This document shows positions 43,606-52,823 of a stretch of 64,000 bases of DNA, piece after piece. Every line of letters starts with the position of its first letter. The stretch's first letter is position 1. The notes under the pieces are model-generated. The model had not been told where the DNA came from. It worked only from the letters and a program-made list of their open reading frames with translations, and did no database searches. This DNA is from Sulfobacillus benefaciens (GTDB lineage: Bacteria > Bacillota > Sulfobacillia > Sulfobacillales > Sulfobacillaceae): contig PXYW01000003.1 of the NCBI GenBank assembly GCA_003023695.1, positions 1 through 64,000 of the forward strand, given 5' to 3'. Position numbers and translations under genes: made by a program.

Positions 43606-45069
43606 CTACTGAGCCTTCGCCTCAGATTGCGCCTGGTTCAGCCTTTGCACCTGTTTACTCGCAGAAGTGGCAAAGTATACTACCAGCCCTAATACAATGA
43701 TAGCAGCCGTAGCCAAAATGACCTCGTAATTAATGTACCAAGGCGCGGTAGGATTGGTGGGCCTGGCAAGGTTAATTATCATTCCGACACCATATATCAA
43801 CGCTACCACATTAATCGGCCACACCCAACCGCGCAGGTTGAACAAGGCGTCGGCTTTGACCCCACGGCTTCGTGCAATCAGCGCCCCAAGCATAATCATC
43901 TGAAACGCCAAATAGATCCCCACAACAGCGAAACTTGTCAGAATCGATTCGAATTTAGCCGAAAAACTCAACAGCAGCGCGACCAATCCAGATAACCACA
44001 GCGCGTTTGTTGGCGTATGATATTTCGGCGAAACATGGCTCAGGAATTTGCTAAAGGGGATAACCCGATCGCGTGCGTAGGAATAAAACACGCGAGTAGC
44101 AGCCGCCTCGACGGCAGCGCCGCACGACAAAAAGGCAATAATCACCACCCATAAGAATATTTTGGCCGAAGTCGCCCCAATGGTTGCAGTCAAAATATAC
44201 GTAATAGGGTTTGGAGTCTTCGCTGCATTCATCGCCAACGCCATGTTGGGTGTGGCATGCAAAAAGGCAAAGACCGCAAACATGGTGGTGATGCCCCCAA
44301 CCATTAACGCCCAAATCATCGCTTTGGGCACACGGCGGCGAGGATCGATAACCTCTTCCGCCACATCCGCCGCGGATTCAAATCCATAAAAGATAAACCC
44401 GGAAAACAGCAGTGCCAACAAAAATACCGGGAAGTAGCTGGCATGTCCTTGAACTCCCATGGTCGTGTTGACAATCGAGGCTGGTTGGTGGGGAAAGAAG
44501 AGCAATACCACACCGATGCCGAGAGTTCCGAGAATTTCCATGGCCACCCCAACATTGATAAGAATCGAAAGCCGGGTCACCCCTACCATATTGACCAGGG
44601 TTTGCACCACCACCATGACTAATGTAATCACGATGAGTTGACCTTGATTGCCCCCTAATCCCAGCGCAGACGCAATATAAGGCGCTCCTCCATAATCCAC
44701 CGCAGTAATCGTTACCAATAAAGCCCAGCCATAAATCCATCCCACGAACCAGCCGTAACCGCCCCCCATGAGGCGCCGTGCCCATTGGTATAGGGCCCCT
44801 GCCAACGGATATTTTGCCGCCAGTTCGGAAAAGATCAGTACCACCATCAATTGGCCAATCACCACAATCGGGATGCCCCAAAAAAATGCCGGCCCACCGG
44901 TTTGCAATCCAAAAGCAAATAACGAATAAAAGCCCACCACAGGAGACAAATAGGTGAAAGCTACTCCGAAATTCGCAAAGAATTTCAAGGTGCGCTGTAG
45001 TTCTTGCTTATAGCCAAATTGTTCCAGGTGCTTTTGATCCGCATCAATTTGGTTCTGAAGATCTGCCAT
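43606..45069 (-). CDS. APC-superfamily amino acid permease (ACT/GABA-permease-like)
   Basis: 487 residues with 12 predicted helices. The N-terminal FGYKQELQRTLKFFANFGV and the stretch AVDYGGAPYIASALGLG are typical of the amino-acid/choline transporter group that includes GABA permeases. EVIDPRRRVPKAMIWAL closes the cytosolic loop. AAGGAG is ten bases before the ATG. It follows the omega-aminotransferase by 29 bases, and a PucR regulator diverges from the pair, so uptake of GABA, putrescine or beta-alanine is inferred. Confidence 0.88.
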   Translation of the reverse strand: MADLQNQIDADQKHLEQFGYKQELQRTLKFFANFGVAFTYLSPVVGFYSLFAFGLQTGGPAFFWGIPIVVIGQLMVVLIFSELAAKYPLAGALYQWARRLMGGGYGWFVGWIYGWALLVTITAVDYGGAPYIASALGLGGNQGQLIVITLVMVVVQTLVNMVGVTRLSILINVGVAMEILGTLGIGVVLLFFPHQPASIVNTTMGVQGHASYFPVFLLALLFSGFIFYGFESAADVAEEVIDPRRRVPKAMIWALMVGGITTMFAVFAFLHATPNMALAMNAAKTPNPITYILTATIGATSAKIFLWVVIIAFLSCGAAVEAAATRVFYSYARDRVIPFSKFLSHVSPKYHTPTNALWLSGLVALLLSFSAKFESILTSFAVVGIYLAFQMIMLGALIARSRGVKADALFNLRGWVWPINVVALIYGVGMIINLARPTNPTAPWYINYEVILATAAIIVLGLVVYFATSASKQVQRLNQAQSEAKAQ

Positions 45070-45098
45070 TAGGAGAACACTCCTTCCTCCACAAGTAA

Positions 45099-46409
45099 TT
45101 AAAGGACCGCCAATGCTGAAGTTAAGGTCTCTGAGATGATGTCGATTTCGGATTCTTCAATTATTAGCGGAGGAGACAAGGTAATGACGTCCCCCACCGG
45201 CCGCACGATAATCCCGTGATCCAATAAATACCTGGCTATTGCAGCTGCCGCTTTGCCAGGGCCAGTACTTGACGCAAACAGTTCCACCCTCCCCAAAAGT
45301 CCGACACAATTGGCGTCTGCTACCAAGTTAGGGTATTGGTGCGCGATATTTTCCAGTTGAATTTGAAGATAATCCCCCATTTTTGCCGCCCGTGAAAGTA
45401 ATTGCTCCTGTTCGATTACCGCGATGTTAGCTAACGCGGCTACGGCAGCCAATGGATGACCGCTATAGGTGTTGCCGTGCCTCAACTCAGGTCCTTCCTG
45501 AACCGACTGCAAAAACGCCTCCATCACATAGGGGGCAACCGCCGTAGCCCCAAGCGGCAGATATCCTGACGTGATGCCCTTGGCAAAGGTCATTAAATCA
45601 GGTTTAATTCCGTAATGGCGACTGCCTGTCCATTCCCCAAGGCGGCCAAATCCGGTCACTACTTCATCAGCTATAAAAAGGATCTCATACCGACGACAAA
45701 TCTCTCGCACTTGGCGCAAATACTCAGGCGGCGGAATGATGACCCCCCCGGCTGCTTGAATAGGTTCGGCAATAAAGGCGGCTATGGTTTCCGGACCCTC
45801 AAACTGGATTATACGCTCGACTTCACGCGCACACGCTAAAGTACATGGAGTGCGTGAATCATGATAGGAACAGTGATTAACATAGGGCGCAGGGGCATGC
45901 CGCACTCCCGACAACAACGGTTCGAAGCCCTGTCGATTGGCTGTAATACCAGCGACAGACAAAGCTCCCATGGTAACACCATGGTATGCGTGCTGGCGTC
46001 CAATAAGTTTGTACTTTTGTGCCCTGCCAAGCACTTTCCAATATTGACGGCTAATTTTCAAGGCGGTTTCTACGGCCTCGGAACCATCATTGCTAAAAAA
46101 TACGCTTCCTATCCCATCAGGTTCTAACAAATGCACCAATTTTTCTGCCAGCGTCAACGATGGCCGATTGGCGAACCCCCCAAAAGAAGAAAACCAACTT
46201 AATTTTTGCGCTTGTTGGGTTACGGCCTGGATAATTTCGGGACGTCCATACCCAATATTAGCCAACCACAAACCAGCGTGCGCGTCCAAATAACGACGGC
46301 CGGTTTCATCCCACACATAAATTCCTTCCGCTTTGTCAATGACTATGGGGCCGTTTGCAGTCAGAGAACTCATCTGGGTATATGGTCCCCAACGTTTAAC
46401 AACACTCAT
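45099..46409 (-). CDS. Class III omega-aminotransferase (putrescine/GABA/beta-alanine type)
   Basis: 436 residues. PLP lysine in LMTFAKGITSGYLPLGA, ring aspartate in LFIADEVVTGFGRLG, phosphate contact in FFSNDGSEAVETALKISR, and HGNTYSGHPLAAVAALAN near the dimer interface. It is only distantly similar to the aminotransferase at 1440-2774, so the two probably serve different amines or steps. AAAGGAG before the ATG at 46407-46409 sets the start; 27 further codons are open upstream. First gene of an operon with the permease. The natural substrate could be GABA, giving succinate semialdehyde. Confidence 0.87.
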   Translation of the reverse strand: MSVVKRWGPYTQMSSLTANGPIVIDKAEGIYVWDETGRRYLDAHAGLWLANIGYGRPEIIQAVTQQAQKLSWFSSFGGFANRPSLTLAEKLVHLLEPDGIGSVFFSNDGSEAVETALKISRQYWKVLGRAQKYKLIGRQHAYHGVTMGALSVAGITANRQGFEPLLSGVRHAPAPYVNHCSYHDSRTPCTLACAREVERIIQFEGPETIAAFIAEPIQAAGGVIIPPPEYLRQVREICRRYEILFIADEVVTGFGRLGEWTGSRHYGIKPDLMTFAKGITSGYLPLGATAVAPYVMEAFLQSVQEGPELRHGNTYSGHPLAAVAALANIAVIEQEQLLSRAAKMGDYLQIQLENIAHQYPNLVADANCVGLLGRVELFASSTGPGKAAAAIARYLLDHGIIVRPVGDVITLSPPLIIEESEIDIISETLTSALAVL

Positions 46410-46702
46410 GCGCGGGTCTCCTTTAAAAAATTTTATCCAAATCAGTGCGGGTTCAATAACACCTCCGCATACGGGAATGTTTGATATCACTTGCAGTAAA
46501 ACAGATTCGTTGCCTCAGAGCCGTTCACACGAAATGGGAACGTAGGACTTTTATCGGAAATCATTACAATATTCTCGCAGCATTATGATAACTCCTTGAT
46601 CCAAATGCACTGTTTTTTACCCAAAAATTGTGCAAGTCGCTTCTCCATGGGCAGGATAAGTAGGACCTACTGGCGAATACTTTAGTAAGTGAGGCGTTAA
46701 CT
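46410..46702. promoter_or_regulatory. Divergent promoter region between aminotransferase and PucR gene
   Basis: 293 bases between genes pointing apart. AT-rich near 46560-46600, as expected for promoters, but no clean -35/-10 pair or palindrome stands out to me. PucR binding would be expected here. Confidence 0.35.
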
Positions 46703-48163
46703 GTGAGTACTGTGTCTCGATGTTTAGCATTGCCGGAATTGAAAGATGCCGTGGTATTGGCGGGAGAAGGCGGGTTGGCACGCATCGTGCGCATGGCGCA
46801 TGTCGTCGACATCCCCGAGGTAGGTCCTTGGATTTGCCCTGAATTGTTGCTTTTGACTACTGGCCACGGGCGTGGTGAAGACGCCGATGAGTGGATCCAA
46901 CTCATCGAGGAGCTGGACGAGCATCAGGTGGCCGGCGTACTGATTGCGTTTGGCCGCTATGTTAACCAATTGCCCGCATCAGTGTTGGAAGCAGCCGATA
47001 GATTAAATTTCCCCTTAATCCGGTTGCCATGGGCCTTGCCATTCATTCGTGTCAGCGAGGCGGTTCACCGCCTAATAATTGATGAGCAAGCAGAGGTGGT
47101 CACCAGCATTGAGCAAATTCAAACCCAAATGGCCCGTGCTGCGCTATCTGCTCGCACCATCTCTGACTTAATTGTCCGCCTATCACGACTTGCCCACCTT
47201 AAAATGGCCTTGCACGATGATGCCGAAATACTGGTCGCAGGCCCTGCCCATTTATCCGGCACCGTTAAGACAATCCCCGTCCCATTGGAGCGCGGAGTCC
47301 ATTATTCCCTTCGTGTGGAAGACAACGGCATGACACCGTTAGCGGATTATGCAGCGTTAGTGCTAGGTTTGTTTTTGCTGCGCGAACAAGTTCGCGCACG
47401 CACCGAAGCTAAACTCCAAAGTTCATTGGTCAACACCCTGTTGCGGCACGAATCGTTGGAAGATCCAGAACTTGTAGAAAGAGCCCGCCTTTTAGGGTTC
47501 CATACTGAGTCACTCCATGCCTTATTAGCTCTGGGACTCCCCACACTGTCCCAAGAAAATGAATTGAGTCGCCAGTGGGTAGATAATGTATCGCGTGCGG
47601 AGCAACTGCTAGTGGCAGGACTGAAAGATTTTTCTCCCCTGATTACCACTCGACATAATTGTCTAGTGGCCATTTTAACACCACCGGCCGCCAAAGATGT
47701 CGATCGCTGCAATCAGGGCTTAGCCAAATTTTTTCGCGACTTTCCCCAAAGCTCAGGCATTTTGACCGATCCTATTGCCACCACCGAATTAGCCGCCATG
47801 TATGACGTCGTAGAAAATTTGTTGCCCCTTGCACCAAAAGGTCGGGTACACCCCCTATCGCGACTAATCTTTCCGCAAATTATTGCATCGCTGCCGGGCG
47901 ACTTAATGGAATCCTATTGGGCTGCCACATGGGGCCGATTGTCTTCCGCGTCGCTACAGGAATCCTTAGCCATGCTGGCGCAGCATCATGGCCATATCCA
48001 GGAAGCCGCCCAGCAACTGGGCATTCACCGCAACACTTTGCGCCACCGGATTGAACAAATTGAACAAATCTTAAAACGGCCGCTGACACCGGAATTCCTC
48101 AACGAGTTAACCTTATCGTGGATCTGGAGCCAAACCCGAATCAGCGGTAAAACCAGGATCTAA
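46703..48163 (+). CDS. PucR-family transcriptional regulator
   Basis: 486 residues. The N-terminal PucR domain (about 1-120) includes ARIVRMAHVVDIPEVGPWI. A GGDEF-like middle follows, and the C-terminal helix-turn-helix HGHIQEAAQQLGIHRNTLRH is the hallmark of the family. The members sense purines, polyamines, GABA or amino acids. The GTG at 46703 follows GTGAGGCG. It diverges from the aminotransferase-permease operon and so is its likely activator. The stop codon abuts the stop of the next, convergent gene. Confidence 0.9.
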   Translation: MSTVSRCLALPELKDAVVLAGEGGLARIVRMAHVVDIPEVGPWICPELLLLTTGHGRGEDADEWIQLIEELDEHQVAGVLIAFGRYVNQLPASVLEAADRLNFPLIRLPWALPFIRVSEAVHRLIIDEQAEVVTSIEQIQTQMARAALSARTISDLIVRLSRLAHLKMALHDDAEILVAGPAHLSGTVKTIPVPLERGVHYSLRVEDNGMTPLADYAALVLGLFLLREQVRARTEAKLQSSLVNTLLRHESLEDPELVERARLLGFHTESLHALLALGLPTLSQENELSRQWVDNVSRAEQLLVAGLKDFSPLITTRHNCLVAILTPPAAKDVDRCNQGLAKFFRDFPQSSGILTDPIATTELAAMYDVVENLLPLAPKGRVHPLSRLIFPQIIASLPGDLMESYWAATWGRLSSASLQESLAMLAQHHGHIQEAAQQLGIHRNTLRHRIEQIEQILKRPLTPEFLNELTLSWIWSQTRISGKTRI

Positions 48164-48568
48164 TCATACGACCTGACGATGATCCTGGGGAGGACGGGTA
48201 AACAAGGATCCAATCCAAGAAAACACTATCCCCATGACAAGCCCTACCAAAATGCCAACAACAAACATCGCAATTCTCGCACCCAAAGACGTCGAGATTG
48301 CAACCATATGATGAATTTCTGCTGGTGACAGTGACGGCACTTCCTTGTGTAACGCCTGGCTCAATTGCACAGAAGAGGGGGTTTTCACGATATTGGCGAT
48401 GCCGGATAAAAATGCATAAATTAATCCCATAACCACGCCAACCCCCACCGGACGCAAGGATGCTCGCTTGGCCCTAATGCCGGCCGTTATCACTAATGCA
48501 ATCATTGCCAAATCCAGGATCTCGCTGATAAGTGACGCCGCTGTAGTCCCGAGCACCAAATGTGCCAT
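48164..48568 (-). CDS. Small integral membrane protein, unknown
   Basis: 134 residues from the ATG at 48566-48568, with three predicted helices. No family recognised. That ATG has no good ribosome site, but the frame stays open upstream to a CTG at 48614-48616 which sits six bases behind GGAGGG. Starting there adds KQWYGLAAAAGCIALM, which completes a further helix. A CTG start is rare, so the true N-terminus is uncertain. Function unknown. Confidence 0.62.
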   Translation of the reverse strand: MAHLVLGTTAASLISEILDLAMIALVITAGIRAKRASLRPVGVGVVMGLIYAFLSGIANIVKTPSSVQLSQALHKEVPSLSPAEIHHMVAISTSLGARIAMFVVGILVGLVMGIVFSWIGSLFTRPPQDHRQVV

Positions 48569-48734
48569 GAGTGCAATGCATCCAGCGGCCGCTGCCAGAC
48601 CATACCACTGTTTCAGTGTAAGCCCTCCATTCTAACGAGTTGTTTCACCTCTTTTAATTATACCTAAGCAGCTCCTAGTCGTTTCTTCTCTATAGGCTGC
48701 GCGTCTAATATTTCGGTGTTGGTTTTGCTCCAGA

Positions 48735-50030
48735 TTAATCTCCGCCTGCATGGGCACTGGGAACAGTTCGGGGTCGTGACATATCATATTTGCCCATTAT
48801 TGTGGGAAACAGAATAGCATATCCCAATTGGAGACCGGAGGCCACCAAAAACGGCCATACCAAAGAGCCCATGCCAATAAGCCACCCTCCCAACGCTGGT
48901 CCCAAAGCCGCCGGAATACTCCAGGAAACCGCATTCAAGCTGCTGGCCAAACCTCGTCGTTGATCTCGCACCAATCCCACACTAAACGCCTGACGTGCTC
49001 CTACGGAGCCCCGATTGACAATCGAACGGACCACATACAAAACTGCAGCAAATGAAAACCCAGGCATAAACGGGATAGCTACCAATAACAAAACGCCTAA
49101 GAGCCGAGGTACCACAATGGAACGAATTAGCCCAAACCTCTCGGACACCTTCCCCACGATCAGCGAAGAAATGCCGGTCAAGAAAAATGTCAGTGCATAA
49201 ACTGGACCAATGGCCCCTGGTCCCACTCCAAATTTCAAGTTAAACCAATAGGGCAACAATGGCGCTACCAGCCCGACTCCTAGCGAATTCACCATGTTGA
49301 CCACCGCTAGCCAAGCCAGGGCAAGATTTTCTCTTCGGGTGACTCGCGCCTCTTCTTGTGCCTGGTGGGGAGATGTTGTTTGTTTTTCAGAGGTTTTGGC
49401 CGGCGGTGTTTCGTGCAAGACCCAGATTTGCAACAGATTGATGATTGCGATTAAAAGGTTTAAGCCAAATAACGGCAAATACGCTGCTGGCCCTGAAATT
49501 CCAGGCAACAAGTGAGGCAATACGGCAGCCAGCAAGGAGCCAATCCCCATTCCCCAAAACTGCAAACCCGCGTTAAAGCTAAATACATTGCCGCGTCTCG
49601 CGCTAGGAATGGACTGTGCCAGCCAGGCTTGTTCGGCTGGCGCAAATGGTCCAGATGCCCCATTGGCCCCCCGTCCAAAACCGAAGAGAGCAGCGGTCAA
49701 GACCAGGACCCAAGCATGGGGAAATAAAATAATGGACAAGGTGCCCAGCATCAAACCTAATTCATAAATCAATAAAAACACACGACGACCGACGCGATCG
49801 CTAGCAACGCCGACCAAAAGGCTTAAGACAGCACCTGACAATCCTCCCGCCATTAACAACAAGCCCACTTCCGGGGCAGTCCAGTGACGAATTTTCAAAT
49901 AAAGAGTAAAATCAACTCCCAGTGCCCCTTGTGCTATGCTGCGCAAAAATCTTGCCGCGATTAATTGTCGGGCAACCGGATCCAGTGATTTCCATCCAGC
50001 GATGGTATACGGAGCAGGATATTGGCCCAT
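48735..50030 (-). CDS. MFS transporter, probable drug efflux
   Basis: 431 residues with 12 predicted helices. The A-type loop motif is GVASDRVGRRVFLLIYELG, and the second half repeats it as GKVSERFGLIRS. It shares one base with the MarR gene (TAATG), so it is translationally coupled and probably repressed by that regulator. The substrate is likely a toxic or signalling compound. Confidence 0.85.
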   Translation of the reverse strand: MGQYPAPYTIAGWKSLDPVARQLIAARFLRSIAQGALGVDFTLYLKIRHWTAPEVGLLLMAGGLSGAVLSLLVGVASDRVGRRVFLLIYELGLMLGTLSIILFPHAWVLVLTAALFGFGRGANGASGPFAPAEQAWLAQSIPSARRGNVFSFNAGLQFWGMGIGSLLAAVLPHLLPGISGPAAYLPLFGLNLLIAIINLLQIWVLHETPPAKTSEKQTTSPHQAQEEARVTRRENLALAWLAVVNMVNSLGVGLVAPLLPYWFNLKFGVGPGAIGPVYALTFFLTGISSLIVGKVSERFGLIRSIVVPRLLGVLLLVAIPFMPGFSFAAVLYVVRSIVNRGSVGARQAFSVGLVRDQRRGLASSLNAVSWSIPAALGPALGGWLIGMGSLVWPFLVASGLQLGYAILFPTIMGKYDMSRPRTVPSAHAGGD

Positions 50031-50446
50031 TAATCGGTCATCTTCTTTCCATGCCAGTCATCGAACAATGTCTTCAGTAGAGTCTCTAAAGTTTCCCGCT
50101 GCTCAGCCGACAATAAGGTCATTACCTCATCGACCCTCTGGGCAAAGAGAAGTAGAGAACGTCTTAGCGTGTCGCTTCCGACTTCGGTGATCGTCACTCG
50201 TACGATGCGTTGGTCTTTTTCAGGACTATAACGGGTAACAAATCCCCGCGCCTGCAACTTGTCAATCATTTGGGTTACGCCTGGCGACGAAATATGTAGC
50301 CTTTCGGCCAGTTCGGACACCGTGGGCGCGCTCCCCCTTAATTTCATCATGAGCCGCAATTGCGGACGCGACAACTCGCCATAAATGCCTCCTAAGGCAT
50401 CCTGCAAAGCAATTAGGTATTCTACCATAGCGGAAGAGACTTCCAT
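50030..50446 (-). CDS. MarR-family transcriptional regulator
   Basis: 138 residues from an ATG behind GGGAGGCGG. Winged helix with recognition helix ELAERLHISSPGVTQMIDKL and wing SPEKDQRIVRVTIT. Sixteen codons are open upstream but lack a site. It is directly followed by the MFS transporter gene it would control. Ligand unknown. Confidence 0.88.
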   Translation of the reverse strand: MEVSSAMVEYLIALQDALGGIYGELSRPQLRLMMKLRGSAPTVSELAERLHISSPGVTQMIDKLQARGFVTRYSPEKDQRIVRVTITEVGSDTLRRSLLLFAQRVDEVMTLLSAEQRETLETLLKTLFDDWHGKKMTD

Positions 50447-50564
50447 TTCAAAACCGCCTCCCAGATACACTCTTCCAATGATGGTATCATACATTATTAA
50501 AGTAAGTTAGTGAATTAATCAGCTATCGTCTACGTTAATTTCCGCGCAGTTTTAAGGATGTCCG

Positions 50565-51155
50565 TTATCGACTTCCTACCTCGGTGGCAGCCGCCACTGC
50601 TAAACCAGCTACAAAGGCACTGGCTTCTCCGACCAACAGACTGGGCTGAAACCCGGAAAACACTGCATTCATCACCAACAGCAGCAAAGCCCACTGCATA
50701 GCGCCCCGCTGATTAATTCTTGACATTAAGTAGACATAGGCTCCAGCCAGGCCAAACGCGGCATACCCAGCACTTGCGTTGCTGCCCATAAAATTTGTCA
50801 CCAGCCCACCTACGATACCGCCGCCGAAAAATATAAGCAAATAAATCACTGGCTTAGCGACGGACTCAACGGCCGGACCCACTATCCACACAAAGAGACC
50901 AGAAAACAGCAATCCTAACAATCCGCTAGGCAGTACGGTGGCAACCAGAATACTTAACCAGCGTCCGCCAGGCAAAATCGCAATTTCCAATAATGCGCTT
51001 GGCAGAATCAGTTCGATTAACCATCCTACCACCATTAAACCAATCAGCGTGATGGTAATCGGGCTTCCTTGATGCCAACCACCTCGCATCCGCCGGTCTC
51101 TTTGCAGCATTTGGCGGCGTTGTTGACGCCAAAATTTTTTGGTTTCGCGGTCCAT
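50565..51155 (-). CDS. Rhomboid-like membrane protein lacking catalytic residues
   Basis: 196 residues. A basic N-terminal tail of 30 residues (RQQRRQMLQRDRRMRGG) is followed by about six helices in the order seen in rhomboid proteases. Where the GxSG serine motif should be, it reads NASAGYAAFGLAGAYVYLM, so tyrosine takes the serine place. The last helix has GEASAFVAGL where the histidine HxxGxxxG is expected. It is thus probably an inactive rhomboid that binds or shields membrane proteins. Rhomboid assignment is by helix pattern and the GLxGA stretch only. Confidence 0.6.
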   Translation of the reverse strand: MDRETKKFWRQQRRQMLQRDRRMRGGWHQGSPITITLIGLMVVGWLIELILPSALLEIAILPGGRWLSILVATVLPSGLLGLLFSGLFVWIVGPAVESVAKPVIYLLIFFGGGIVGGLVTNFMGSNASAGYAAFGLAGAYVYLMSRINQRGAMQWALLLLVMNAVFSGFQPSLLVGEASAFVAGLAVAAATEVGSR

Positions 51156-51351
51156 ACTTCACCCCCACATCAGTGTATCGAACTGCCCCCATTGAACTCA
51201 ACCGTTGATTAGCACAAAATCCACCTTTCATCACGAGTATGGTACCCTTAACAAGATGATTGGACCGTCCGCAAGGATCGCCCGAGCATAACCTGCCTTT
51301 TTACAGAGTCCTGAGTTCTGCGATACTCTATCCGAGAAAGGAGACGATATA

Positions 51352-52755
51352 ATGACCGAATGGCATGCTCACCGGCATCATCAGATAATGCGGGATGAAA
51401 TAAGCATAAATCCATTATTTGCGCGTAATGGAGAAGATGTGGTACCCCGATTCACATTGGCCGATCACGGCTTATTGCCCGAGACAGCTTATCAGATAGT
51501 CCATGACGAAATGGCCTTAGATGGGAACGCACGCCTTAATTTAGCCACGTTTGTAGGCACCTGGATGGAACCACAAGCGCGATTACTCTATTCTGAAGCA
51601 GCGGATAAAAACATGATCGACAAGGATGAATATCCTCAAACCGCTGCCATAGAAGATCGTTGCATTCATATTCTGGCAGATTTGTGGCATGCTCCAAATG
51701 CCCATAACGCCATAGGGGTTTCAACCACCGGATCCTCGGAAGCGTGCATGCTGGGTGGATTGGCATTAAAGCGTCGGTGGCAAACAGCGCGAAGACAGGC
51801 TCATCAGCCGTACGACAGACCCAATATCGTCTTTAGTTCCGCAGTTCAGGTAGTATGGGAAAAATTTGCCAACTACTTTGAAGTTGAACCTCGCTATGTA
51901 AACATTACGCTTGATAAACCGTATCTGTCGCCTGAGGGAGTCCTAGATGCGGTTGACGAAAACACTATAGCTGTGGTGCCTATTTTAGGCGCAACTTATA
52001 CGGGAATTTACGAGCCGGTGGCTGCTATCGCCCAAGCATTGGACGAATTGGAACGACAGACCGGGCTGGACATCCCTATCCATGTGGATGCGGCTTCCGG
52101 AGGATTCGTTGCCCCATTTTTACAACCTGATTTAGTGTGGGATTTTCGATTGCCGCGAGTGCAATCCATCAACACTTCAGGTCATAAATATGGATTGGTC
52201 TATCCAGGACTCGGTTGGGTTTTGTGGCGCGAAAAATCCAGTCTGCCACAAGACCTGGTCTTTGAGGTCTCGTATTTGGGTGGGAATATGCCCACTTTTG
52301 GACTGAACTTTTCCCGCCCCGGCGGTCAAGTCCTGCTACAGTACTATAACTTCCTAAGGCTAGGACGTCAGGGATACTACCAAGTGCAAAAGACCTGTCA
52401 GGATGTGGCGCATTTCCTGGCTCATAAAATTGGCGACATGCCAATGTTTGAACTTCTCACCGATGGTTCCGACATTCCCGTTTTTGCTTGGCGCCTAGTA
52501 CCCGGAGCCGAACGCAAGTGGGATCTACACACGTTGTCGCATATGCTTCGAGAGCGAGGATGGCAAGTTCCAGCATACCCTTTGCCCGCATCCCTGGAGG
52601 ATATCACGATTATGCGCGTGGTGGTCCGCAATAGCTTTTCCATGGATTTGGCCCATTTGTTTCTCGATGATTTACAGCGGTCGGTTGCCGCACTAGAAGA
52701 CTTGTCCCATCCGTATCCCGCATCATCGTCTAGATCCCACCATTTCCACCATTAA
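51352..52755 (+). CDS. gadB: Glutamate decarboxylase
   Basis: 467 residues of group II PLP decarboxylases, the usual GadB length. The PLP lysine is in SINTSGHKYGLVYPGLGWV, a ring contact in IPIHVDAASGGFVAP, and the family motif TTGSSEACMLGG binds phosphate. It turns glutamate plus a proton into GABA and carbon dioxide, a common acid-resistance step in the cytosol. AAAGGAG precedes the ATG. No glutamate/GABA antiporter (GadC) adjoins; the 43.6-kb permease is a candidate. The C-terminus is histidine/serine rich (SSSRSHHFHH). Confidence 0.92.
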   Translation: MTEWHAHRHHQIMRDEISINPLFARNGEDVVPRFTLADHGLLPETAYQIVHDEMALDGNARLNLATFVGTWMEPQARLLYSEAADKNMIDKDEYPQTAAIEDRCIHILADLWHAPNAHNAIGVSTTGSSEACMLGGLALKRRWQTARRQAHQPYDRPNIVFSSAVQVVWEKFANYFEVEPRYVNITLDKPYLSPEGVLDAVDENTIAVVPILGATYTGIYEPVAAIAQALDELERQTGLDIPIHVDAASGGFVAPFLQPDLVWDFRLPRVQSINTSGHKYGLVYPGLGWVLWREKSSLPQDLVFEVSYLGGNMPTFGLNFSRPGGQVLLQYYNFLRLGRQGYYQVQKTCQDVAHFLAHKIGDMPMFELLTDGSDIPVFAWRLVPGAERKWDLHTLSHMLRERGWQVPAYPLPASLEDITIMRVVVRNSFSMDLAHLFLDDLQRSVAALEDLSHPYPASSSRSHHFHH

Positions 52756-52773
52756 TGGGAAACAACCCGTCAT

Positions 52774-52798
52774 CCGAGCCGCCCTCCGAGCGGCTCGG
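52774..52798. terminator. GC-rich hairpin between gadB and patatin gene
   Basis: CCGAGCCGC (52774-52782) pairs perfectly with GCGGCTCGG (52790-52798) across seven bases, between two convergent genes. It lacks a T-run. Confidence 0.55.
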
Positions 52799-52823
52799 CA
52801 ACGCGTTGGTGAATTTCCAGTGA

